The translations under genes and the position numbers were made by a program. From the NCBI GenBank assembly GCA_039934635.1, contig JBDTLT010000124.1, positions 1-15,235 on the forward strand: a DNA stretch of 15,235 bases, read 5' to 3'. The stretch is from DATLFA01 sp039934635 (GTDB taxonomy: Bacteria > Actinomycetota > Acidimicrobiia > Acidimicrobiales > WLNW01). A model generated the notes under the pieces. It searched no databases. It was not told the DNA's origin and was given only the letters and a program-made list of their open reading frames with translations. The stretch's first letter is position 1. Each line of letters opens with the position of its first letter. This document shows, one piece after another, positions 1-6,944 of the stretch.

Positions 1-1860
1 ATCCAAGAGCTCGAAGCGATCTTCCGCGGTGCCGGCTGGAACGTGATCAAGGTCATCTGGGGCTCCAAGTGGGACCCACTGTTGGCCAAAGACGTCGACG
101 GCGTACTCGTGGCAAAGATGAACGAGACCGTCGACGGCGAATACCAGCGATTGGCGGTCGAGGGCGGCGGCTACATCCGCGAACATTTCTTCGGTCCCGA
201 TCCGCGTTTGCGCAAGATGGTCGAGCATCTCACCGACGAAGACCTCCGCTCGTTGCCGCGCGGCGGCCACGACTATCTCAAGTTGTATGCCGCCTACAAA
301 CTCGCAACCGAGACGCGCGGGCAGCCGAGCGTGATCCTGGCGAAGACGGTCAAGGGCTGGACCCTCGGCAAGGGTTTCGAGGCGCGCAACGCGACCCACC
401 AGATCAAGAAGATGACACAGGACCAACTCTTCGAGTTGCGTGAGCGTTTGCATCTCACCGACCGCATCCCCGACGAGCTTCTCGCGGATGGAGTACCGGC
501 CTACATGCGGCCGTCGACCGATTCGCCCGAGTTCCAATACATGATGCGCCGCCGGCGCGCGCTCGGCGGCTCGGTGCCCAAGCGCGAAGTACGTACTCGT
601 CGTCCGTTGGAGCTGCCCAATTCGACCGTGTTCGACGATCTCGCCAAGGGTTCGTCGGGCCGTGCAGTGTCGACGACGATGGTGTTGACGGCGATCCTGC
701 GCGACCTGATGCGCGACGAAAAATTCGGCAAACGCGTCGTGCCGATCGTCCCCGACGAAGCCCGCACCTTTGGCATGGACGCGTTGTTCCGCGAGTTCAA
801 GATCTACGCCGAGGAGGGTCAGAAGTACGAGCCGGTCGACCACGAGTTGCTGCTGTCGTACTCCGAGTCCAAAGACGGCCAGATCCTCGAAGAAGGCATC
901 ACCGAAGCGGGCTCGACCGCCAGTTGGATCGCGGCGGGAACGTCCTACGCCAACCTCGGCGTACCGATGGTTCCGTTCTTCACCTTCTATTCGATGTTCG
1001 GCTTCCAACGCGTCGGCGATCTCTTGTGGGCCGCGGGCGACGCGCGTGCGCGCGGCTTCTTGCTCGGCGCCACTGCGGGCCGCACGACGCTGTCGGGCGA
1101 GGGGCTTCAGCACCAAGACGGCCACAGCCCGATCCTCGCGTCGACCAATCCCGCGTGTGAGTCCTACGACGCGGCGTTCGCCTATGAGCTCGGCGCGATC
1201 ATCGAACACGGCCTGCACCGCATGTACGGCGCGGGCGGCGGCGAAGACGTCTTCTACTACCTGACGATCTACAACGAGAACTACGAGATGCCGGCGCGGC
1301 CCGATCACGTCACCTCCGAAGACATCGTGCGCGGCATGTACCTGTGGGCCGCGGGCGACGAGGCGCAACCGCACAAGGCGACCATCTTGTTCTCGGGCCC
1401 CGCGCATCGCGCCGCCCGCGACGCGCAGGTCGAGCTGGCGACGCGCTGGGGCGTCGGCGCCGATCTGTGGAGTGTCACGTCCTACAAGCACCTGCGCGAC
1501 GACGCGCTGGCCACCGAGCGCTACAACCGGCTGCACCCACTCGAGCCGGCGCGCTCGCCGCTCGTCAACCAACTGCTCTCGGGCGACGAGCCGATCATCG
1601 CCGTCACCGACTACCTCAAACTCGTGCCCGATCAAATCTCACGGTGGGTACCCCTCACCGCGCTCGGCACCGACGGCTACGGCCGCAGCGACACCCGCGA
1701 GGCCCTTCGCCGCTTCTTCGAAGTCGACACCGGCAACATCGTCGTCACCGTTCTCGCTGCTCTCGCGCGGCGCGGCGACATCGACGGGCAGGTCGTTGCC
1801 GATGCGATGGCGGCCTATGGCATCGACCCCGAAACGGCCGACCCCGCGAACGCCGGATAA
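1..1860 (+). CDS. aceE: Pyruvate dehydrogenase E1 component, homodimeric type (5' end cut by window)
   Basis: Thiamine-diphosphate-dependent E1 subunit that decarboxylates pyruvate and transfers the acetyl group to the lipoyl domain of E2 in the cytoplasmic pyruvate dehydrogenase complex. The reading frame is open from base 1, and the upstream codons still read as AceE (IQELEAIFRGAGWNVIKV), so the ATG at 43 is internal. About 619 codons are present of the roughly 900 usual for the family. Strong AceE blocks are visible: VDGVLVAKMN, YIREHFFGPDPRLRKMVEHL, LPRGGHDY and RNATHQIKKM. The His of RNATHQ (codon at 397-399) corresponds to the active-site-loop His407 of E. coli AceE. The C-terminus (VVADAMAAYGIDPETADP) has the normal family length and ending, so only the 5' end is missing. 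The TAA stop is followed within about 15 bp by an apparent gene remnant on the other strand. Identification is firm. Confidence 0.97.
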   Translation: MQELEAIFRGAGWNVIKVIWGSKWDPLLAKDVDGVLVAKMNETVDGEYQRLAVEGGGYIREHFFGPDPRLRKMVEHLTDEDLRSLPRGGHDYLKLYAAYKLATETRGQPSVILAKTVKGWTLGKGFEARNATHQIKKMTQDQLFELRERLHLTDRIPDELLADGVPAYMRPSTDSPEFQYMMRRRRALGGSVPKREVRTRRPLELPNSTVFDDLAKGSSGRAVSTTMVLTAILRDLMRDEKFGKRVVPIVPDEARTFGMDALFREFKIYAEEGQKYEPVDHELLLSYSESKDGQILEEGITEAGSTASWIAAGTSYANLGVPMVPFFTFYSMFGFQRVGDLLWAAGDARARGFLLGATAGRTTLSGEGLQHQDGHSPILASTNPACESYDAAFAYELGAIIEHGLHRMYGAGGGEDVFYYLTIYNENYEMPARPDHVTSEDIVRGMYLWAAGDEAQPHKATILFSGPAHRAARDAQVELATRWGVGADLWSVTSYKHLRDDALATERYNRLHPLEPARSPLVNQLLSGDEPIIAVTDYLKLVPDQISRWVPLTALGTDGYGRSDTREALRRFFEVDTGNIVVTVLAALARRGDIDGQVVADAMAAYGIDPETADPANAG

Positions 1861-1874
1861 CCCTGCCGGCACTC

Positions 1875-1976
1875 GATCACGTCGTCGTAACGGCCGAGAT
1901 CACCGTCGTCGGTGAGGTGGCCGTGCAACGCGAGCAATTCTTCGATCGCGACCCGGCCAGACAGCGAAAGCGGCAT
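1875..1976 (-). pseudogene. Remnant of a SnoaL-like (NTF2-fold) protein, N-terminus only
   Basis: On the minus strand, an ATG at 1976-1974 opens about 34 codons reading MPLSLSGRVAIEELLALHGH and then LTDDGDLGRYDDVI. This resembles the start of SnoaL-like proteins, where a helix of the type LxDRxAIxELLARYxHxxDDGDLDRxDxVF leads into the cone-shaped NTF2 fold. After DDVI the resemblance stops. The frame only continues as antisense of the last aceE codons to a stop near 1815, so the remaining roughly 100 residues of the domain are absent. A TATTTT hexamer (1988-1983) lies 6 nt upstream of the ATG and could be a leftover -10 box. I read this as a 5' fragment left by a deletion or rearrangement whose junction sits just behind the aceE stop. 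The similarity is judged from the helix pattern alone over a short stretch, so chance cannot be excluded. Confidence 0.5.
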
Positions 1977-2032
1977 TGGTCCAAAATACCGATGCCCGCC
2001 CGTGCGGCGCTCTCGCGACAAGATGAGGCCCG

Positions 2033-2617
2033 ATGTCCGATACGCCGACCCCACTCGCGGTGACGGGGCGCCCCGAGGCCGATGCCCTGCTCAATCGCGA
2101 CCCGCTCGCGCTGTTGCTCGGGATGTTGCTCGACCAACAAGTCCCGATGGAGTGGGCGTTCATGGCCCCGTACACACTCGAGCAACGCCTCGGGCACCTC
2201 GACGTCGGCCGCATCGTGGCTGCCGGGCCCGAGGCCTTGACCGAGGCGTTCACGGCCAAGCCGGCGCTGCACCGCTACCCCGCGTCGATGGCCACCCGTG
2301 CCTACGCGCTGTGCCAGCACCTCGTCGACGAGTACGACGGCCGGCCGGCCGATGTGTGGGTGGGTGTCGAGACGGGAGACGAGCTCTACCGGCGGCTGCG
2401 GGCCCTGCCGGGCTTCGGCGACGAGAAGGCCAAGATCTTTCTGGCCGTGTTGGGCAAACGTTGCGGAATCACGCCGCCCGGTTGGGCCGAGCGCGCCCTA
2501 CCGTTCTCGGACAGCACACCCCGATCGGTAGCCGACATCGACGGGCCCGAATCGCTGCAGCGAGTGCGGGTCTGGAAGAAAGAACAGAAGGCGAAAGGTA
2601 AGGGCAAGCAAGATTGA
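2033..2617 (+). CDS. HhH-GPD family protein (base-excision DNA repair-like)
   Basis: A 194-residue protein of the small actinobacterial HhH-GPD family, related to DNA glycosylases of the Nth/AlkA superfamily. The N-terminal block (residues 8-55) has the family signature PEADALLNRDPLALLLGMLL then DQQVPMEWAF. A helix-hairpin-helix with LPGFG lies at 125-129, followed by KAKIFLAVLGKR and a PPGW motif (148-151). The C-terminus is lysine-rich (WKKEQKAKGKGKQD), which may help DNA contact. By rough alignment to E. coli Nth, the catalytic Lys and the Asp about 18 residues later are replaced (E131, P149), so enzymatic activity is uncertain. The start at 2033 is supported by GAGG at 2025-2028, though the 4-nt spacing is short. 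It lies 172 bp after aceE with a gene remnant between, so co-transcription with aceE is doubtful. The family assignment is good; the substrate is unknown. Confidence 0.85.
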   Translation: MSDTPTPLAVTGRPEADALLNRDPLALLLGMLLDQQVPMEWAFMAPYTLEQRLGHLDVGRIVAAGPEALTEAFTAKPALHRYPASMATRAYALCQHLVDEYDGRPADVWVGVETGDELYRRLRALPGFGDEKAKIFLAVLGKRCGITPPGWAERALPFSDSTPRSVADIDGPESLQRVRVWKKEQKAKGKGKQD

Positions 2618-2687
2618 GCGACCGAACGACATGAGAACTGCGCGTTACGAGGCCGCGCGGCCCACGCCGCCGACGATGCTGCCAATC

Positions 2688-2693
2688 TATGAT
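2688..2693 (+). promoter_or_regulatory. Possible -10 box for the polysaccharide kinase/polymerase operon
   Basis: TATGAT, one mismatch from the TATAAT consensus, sits 57 bp before the ATG at 2751 in the 133-bp gap after the HhH-GPD gene. No TTGACA-like -35 element is seen 16-18 bp upstream, where the sequence is pure G/C. The gap is otherwise GC-rich, which makes this AT-rich hexamer stand out. It is a sequence-only candidate; transcription could also start elsewhere. Confidence 0.3.
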
Positions 2694-2750
2694 CTTGGCG
2701 ACCTGTGCCCGCCCACTTCCCATCCGCGGTAGCAAAAAGGCAATCTCCCC

Positions 2751-4400
2751 ATGATGAACGACATCGCGGCAACTGACGCTGCCGGTCTGGACGACTATCT
2801 CAAGGCGTTATGGCGGCGCAAGCACTTCGTCGTGCTCCTGACCATCGCCGGCCTCATCCTCGCCGCGATCTATGCCAGTTCGCTGACCCGCGAATACTCC
2901 GCGCGGGCGCAGATCGTGGTGAGCCGGCTGCCGAACGAGAACGCGTTCGGAGCGGTCAGTCTCGACGCCGAAGAAGCGTTGATGACCAGCAATGAGCTCG
3001 TTGACGCCGCCATCGCGTCGGCCAAGTCCGGCCTCCCGCGGAACTACGTACAGCAGCACCTCGCGGTGTCGTTCGCGCCCGACAGTGGCGTGTTGCGAAT
3101 CGCGTTCAGCGCCCCTGACGCCGAAACCGCGCAGACAATGGCCACGGCCATCGCCACGACGTACGTCAACGATCGCACCCAGAAGCAGAATGACTACTAC
3201 ACGAAGCAGATCGCGGCGCTGCAACTTCAGGCCGCCGAACTCAAAGCACAGATCGATCCGCTCAACGTCGCGATCAACGACCTCATCGTCAGACGCAGTC
3301 AGCTCGTGCAGAACCCCGCGTACTTCACTAATACGCCGCAAGCTCAAGCGTTGCAAGATCAGGCCAATCAGCTGCAGACCGACATCACATCGAAGCAAGA
3401 CAGCCGCGCCACCCTCAATGGCCAGCTGACCAACAGCGTGCAGCAACGAATCAGCACCCTTCTCGCCGACCAGGCCACTGCGCCGCCTCCCGCCCAGCTG
3501 ACCCGCTCCGCCCGCACGCCAGCGGCGCCCGACGGCCTGAGCGACAAGATGCTCTACGCCATCGGTATCATCGGTGGTCTGCTGGCCGGCGCGGCAGTTG
3601 CGCTGTTCCTCGACCGCTTCGACGACACGATCCGCGGCGAACGCGACATCGAGAGCATCCTCGGTTCCCCGGTGCTGGCGACGGTGCCATCGTTCCCCCG
3701 TAACTCGGCGACCAATGGGCTCGTCATGTTGCGGGCCGCGACCGGGCGCAAACCCGCAGCCGCGCGCGACAGCTATCGCCGCCTGCGCTCGACGCTCGAC
3801 TTCATTGCGAAGCGCAGCGACCTCAAGACGTTCCTCGTCACCAGCGCTCGTCCCGGCGACGGCAAGTCGACCACCGCGGTCAACCTCGCCATCGCAGCCG
3901 CGCAGACCGGGCGCAAGATCGCCATCGTCTCGGCCGACATGCACCGCCCGTCGCTCGAGCGCCTGCTGTCGCTGCCCCCGTCCGCCGGTCTCAGCGACTA
4001 TCTGCTCGACGAGAGCGAAGCGATCCTCACCGAAGTGCCGGGGGTCGCCAATCTCACCGCGGTCACGAGTGGCCGCCCGGTCGAAACGCCCGCGGAGTTG
4101 CTGGCGTCGAGTCGAGTGAGCGAGCTCGTCAAGTTGCTCGAAGAGAACCACGATCTGGTCTTCTTCGACACCCCGCCCGTACTGAACGCGTCGGATTCCC
4201 TTGCACTCGCCAGCCGCGTCGACGGCGTCATCGTCGTCATCGACAGCCGCACTACCAACTCAGCCGACCTCGAGCAATTGCGCGACGAGATGGAACTCGT
4301 CGGTGCCCGAATCATCGGCTCGGTGCTCAATCACCAACGTCTCGGCATCAAGCGCAACACCTACGCGTACGGGCCCACGCGCCGGCTCCAAGAAAGCTGA
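2751..4400 (+). CDS. Wzz/BY-kinase: polysaccharide chain-length regulator with tyrosine autokinase domain
   Basis: An inner-membrane polysaccharide co-polymerase that controls chain length and couples it to tyrosine autophosphorylation (Wzc/CpsCD type), 549 aa. The N-terminal Wzz domain begins LDDYLKALWRRKHFVVLL. Membrane segments lie at about 27-43 and 267-287, bracketing an extracytoplasmic region with a predicted coiled coil (about 145-240, Q/A/L-rich heptads). The cytoplasmic kinase domain has Walker A ARPGDGKST (366-374), Walker A' AIVSADMHRP (391-400, D396) and Walker B DLVFFDTPP (468-476, D473). The C-terminal tyrosine cluster is very short, only Y538 and Y540 in NTYAYGPTRR. Both modules are in one polypeptide. 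The start at ATG 2751 has AAAAAGG 10 nt upstream; ATG 2754 is an alternative. The stop overlaps the next start by 1 nt (TGATG), so it is translationally coupled to the polymerase gene. The likely opposing phosphatase is encoded at 9397-9966 on the other strand. Confidence 0.93.
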   Translation: MMNDIAATDAAGLDDYLKALWRRKHFVVLLTIAGLILAAIYASSLTREYSARAQIVVSRLPNENAFGAVSLDAEEALMTSNELVDAAIASAKSGLPRNYVQQHLAVSFAPDSGVLRIAFSAPDAETAQTMATAIATTYVNDRTQKQNDYYTKQIAALQLQAAELKAQIDPLNVAINDLIVRRSQLVQNPAYFTNTPQAQALQDQANQLQTDITSKQDSRATLNGQLTNSVQQRISTLLADQATAPPPAQLTRSARTPAAPDGLSDKMLYAIGIIGGLLAGAAVALFLDRFDDTIRGERDIESILGSPVLATVPSFPRNSATNGLVMLRAATGRKPAAARDSYRRLRSTLDFIAKRSDLKTFLVTSARPGDGKSTTAVNLAIAAAQTGRKIAIVSADMHRPSLERLLSLPPSAGLSDYLLDESEAILTEVPGVANLTAVTSGRPVETPAELLASSRVSELVKLLEENHDLVFFDTPPVLNASDSLALASRVDGVIVVIDSRTTNSADLEQLRDEMELVGARIIGSVLNHQRLGIKRNTYAYGPTRRLQES

Positions 4401-5755
4401 TGGCGACCGGGCAGGCAACTTCCGCCGGCGCGCCACGGACCTACCAGCCGTGGGAGCGCTGGTTCTTTCTCGGCATCTTGTCGACGCTGCTCTACGGTCT
4501 GCCGAACGAATGGATCCGCACGTATTACGGCGTGCAGGGCACCAAGAGCGCGCTTCTCTTCTATACGCCCGTACTGGTCGTCGCACTCGTGCTCGGGCTA
4601 CAGCGCAGCGGGGCGTTCGTGCGAGCCGCGTCGGTGGACATCTTCGTCCCGCTTCTGCTGTTTTGGGCGTTTCTGTCGACGGTATGGTCCACCAGCACCT
4701 CGACGACATTTCGCCAGACGGTCGCATGGATCCTGGCGACGACGTTCGCGTACTACGCCGCCACGCGCTTCGACCTTCGTGAGATCTTGCGACTCACTGC
4801 ATGGTCCATGCTCATCGGCACCGCGCTGAACCTGATCTTTGTCTTTGCGCTACCCCGCTACGGCAAGGTCATCGACCCATTCGATGCGGGTAAGACCGGT
4901 TGGAAAGGCATCACCTCCAACAAGAACAGCCTCGGTCAATTCAGCTCGGCGGGCGCTGTCATCTTGTGGATGGCCCGCCGGTGCTTCAAGCGGTACCGCC
5001 TGATCTACACGGTCGGCGCAGTCGCCAATGTGTTCCTCGTCTTGGGCTGCGACGCCAAGACGTCGCTGGTGGCGTTGATCGGCACCGGCGCGCTCATGAT
5101 CGTGTTCCGCGCCTTCCGCGCTCAACGCCAGCTATTCGGCGTCGCACTCATCGGCTTGTTGATGTCGAGCGTCGTCGTGGTGCTATTGGTGCTGAACAAT
5201 CGCGACACGCTTGCTTCGGGCATCGGCCGCAGCGGCGATCTCACCGGCCGCACCGCGCTGTGGGACGACCTGGTGCCGGCGGCACGCAAGCACACGATCC
5301 AGGGGTACGGCTGGGGTGGCTTCTGGGGTGGCTTCTTCAGTCCCGCCGGTGAGATCTGGAGGGAACACACGTGGCAGCCTCCTGATGCGCACAACCTTCT
5401 GCTGCAACTCGCACTCGATCTCGGGTTGGTCGGCGTGTTCCTCTACTTCTTCAGCTTCTTGCGCGGCATGGGCCGCGGCATCGTGTTCCTCCGCGATAGC
5501 GCTGACCCCATCGCGATGTTACCGATCGTCTGGTTCACCTTCGAACTACTGGGTTCGATCACCGAGCACGGCAACCTCGGGCGAAACGGCTTTTGGGTCC
5601 TACACGTGATCCTCATCGTCGCCGTGGGCCTCCACGCGAAGCAGGCCAAAGCCGCTACGTCGTCGTCGCCGCCATTGCGCCAGCAGGCGCGTCGTCTCGC
5701 GCCGCCAGACGCCAGAGCGACCGCCAGTGGAGCACGACCAGATATATCTCGGTGA
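4400..5755 (+). CDS. O-antigen polymerase/ligase family membrane protein (Wzy/WaaL/ExoQ type)
   Basis: A polytopic membrane protein of 451 aa that joins lipid-linked repeat units (polymerase), or transfers finished polymer to an acceptor (ligase). About ten hydrophobic segments are visible between residues 22 and 411. Family hallmarks are WKGITSNKNSLGQF (168-181), TGRTALWDDL (282-291) opening the large extracytoplasmic loop, GYGWGGFW (302-309), and DAHNLLLQLALDLGLVGVFL (329-348) with the conserved His331 of the Wzy_C region. Because it is directly coupled to the Wzz/kinase gene (start codon shares one base with its stop), polymerase is more likely than ligase, but sequence alone cannot separate them. 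The tail after residue 411 is polar and low in complexity (TSSSPPLRQQARR). Its last 33 codons run antisense to the 3' end of the flippase gene, a 101-bp convergent overlap. Confidence 0.88.
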   Translation: MATGQATSAGAPRTYQPWERWFFLGILSTLLYGLPNEWIRTYYGVQGTKSALLFYTPVLVVALVLGLQRSGAFVRAASVDIFVPLLLFWAFLSTVWSTSTSTTFRQTVAWILATTFAYYAATRFDLREILRLTAWSMLIGTALNLIFVFALPRYGKVIDPFDAGKTGWKGITSNKNSLGQFSSAGAVILWMARRCFKRYRLIYTVGAVANVFLVLGCDAKTSLVALIGTGALMIVFRAFRAQRQLFGVALIGLLMSSVVVVLLVLNNRDTLASGIGRSGDLTGRTALWDDLVPAARKHTIQGYGWGGFWGGFFSPAGEIWREHTWQPPDAHNLLLQLALDLGLVGVFLYFFSFLRGMGRGIVFLRDSADPIAMLPIVWFTFELLGSITEHGNLGRNGFWVLHVILIVAVGLHAKQAKAATSSSPPLRQQARRLAPPDARATASGARPDISR

Positions 5756-6944
5756 TGATCGTGGCGATGGCGGAACCTTTCCACGACAGGCTCGGGATCA
5801 TGATGATGTTCAACACGATGTTGAGTCCGGCCGACGACATCGTCTGATAGAGACGCGTCTTGTGGTGGCCGATGCCGCTCAGTGCGTTGCCGGCGAAGAG
5901 TTGCCACGCGCTCAGCATCGGTACGAAGGCGATCCAGCGCAGCACTTCGGCGGCCTCCGCGTAGGAGCTGCCCAAGAGCCCGGTGATGAACGACGCAAAA
6001 ACGATCACGACGACGGCGCTGATGGTGTTGAGCACCAGTGACACCGCCGAGAGTCGCTTCGCCAGCGCGATCGCTTCTTTCGCGCCCGACGCCGAGAAGA
6101 AACGAGCATACGTCGCATCACCGAGCGCCGTGTTCGGCACGGTCGCCAGCCCGAGGATGCGATAGCCCGCGCCATAGACACCGTTGGCGGCCGCTTGGTT
6201 CATACGTAACAACAACCATTTGTCGGCGTCACCTTTGAGCATGGCCGAGCTGACGTTGATCGAGAACGTGAGGCCTTCACCGAGGTCGCGTCGCGAGGGG
6301 AACTTGGCCCTGATCTCGTCGCCCACCATGAACCAGATGATCGCGATACCCATGACGGCTCCGACCGCGACGCTCAGCACGTAGAAGACGCCCCATCCCT
6401 CGATGGTCGGGTTGGATCGCACCCGTAGGTACCAGACAGCGAAGACCACGCGCATCACGCCCGATGTCGCGGTCATGACCGGCGTGAGCCACAACTTGTC
6501 GATCGCCTGACCGATGAATCGATTGGCTTGTACGAGCTGGTTAAAGAACAGTTCGGCGCACAGGATCTCGATGAGCAAGACCGTGGTGGCCTGTGGCAAC
6601 ACGAAGGCCCGGAGCGCGACCAACAGGCCACCGATGAGCACCGCACCGAAGATGACCGTTGTCCATGCCCGCAAGATCGAAGGCACGAGCGCTTCGCCCT
6701 TGGAGACCACGCGTTGCACGACGAGGTAGCCGGCGCCGAACGACGAGAAGGGGCCGACGAACAACGCCAGCGACACCACACCGACAAAGGTGCCGTACAC
6801 ATCCGGATCGAACGTGTTGGTCACGAGTATGAACATCACCAACTGCGACGCGAGGCCGAACAACTCGCCCGCAAGCAACCAGCCGGCGTTTCGAGTGATC
6901 TTCGAGTCTCGGGCAGCGCGCAGGGCGCCGGAAACACGACTCAT
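5655..6944 (-). CDS. Polysaccharide flippase (Wzx / MATE-like oligosaccharide exporter)
   Basis: An integral membrane transporter of the MOP superfamily, 429 aa from the chosen start, expected to flip undecaprenyl-linked repeat units across the membrane. The N-terminus SKITRNAGWLLAGELFGLAS followed by YGTFVGVVSLALFVGPFSSF is typical of Wzx-type proteins (first two helices with a GxF/SxG-rich turn). Twelve or more hydrophobic segments can be counted. A central stretch with ADKWLLLRMNQAAANGVYGA matches the conserved D-K-x-L-x-x-x-L-G-x-x-G-x-Y pattern of the second half. The frame stays open upstream to 7070, but the ATG at 6944-6942 is preferred because it forms an ATGA overlap with the stop of the glycosyltransferase gene and places the first helix normally. 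No Shine-Dalgarno is seen, so translation probably depends on coupling. The C-terminal 33 codons, including part of the last helix, overlap the polymerase gene on the plus strand. Confidence 0.88.
   Translation of the reverse strand: MSRVSGALRAARDSKITRNAGWLLAGELFGLASQLVMFILVTNTFDPDVYGTFVGVVSLALFVGPFSSFGAGYLVVQRVVSKGEALVPSILRAWTTVIFGAVLIGGLLVALRAFVLPQATTVLLIEILCAELFFNQLVQANRFIGQAIDKLWLTPVMTATSGVMRVVFAVWYLRVRSNPTIEGWGVFYVLSVAVGAVMGIAIIWFMVGDEIRAKFPSRRDLGEGLTFSINVSSAMLKGDADKWLLLRMNQAAANGVYGAGYRILGLATVPNTALGDATYARFFSASGAKEAIALAKRLSAVSLVLNTISAVVVIVFASFITGLLGSSYAEAAEVLRWIAFVPMLSAWQLFAGNALSGIGHHKTRLYQTMSSAGLNIVLNIIMIPSLSWKGSAIATIITEIYLVVLHWRSLWRLAARDDAPAGAMAATTT

Noticed and set aside
1850..1871. 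GCCGG...CCGGC hairpin spanning the aceE stop
   Set aside because: It has a five-bp stem, a 9-nt loop and no T tract. Such repeats are expected by chance at this GC content.
2631..2732. 33-codon plus-strand ORF between the HhH-GPD and kinase genes
   Set aside because: It has no convincing ribosome site, the candidate -10 box lies inside it, and the composition is unremarkable.
2808..4151. 447-codon minus-strand open frame opposite the Wzz/BY-kinase gene
   Set aside because: Its composition is Arg/Gly/Glu/Asp-rich shadow sequence caused by the third-position GC bias of the kinase gene, with no recognisable motif.
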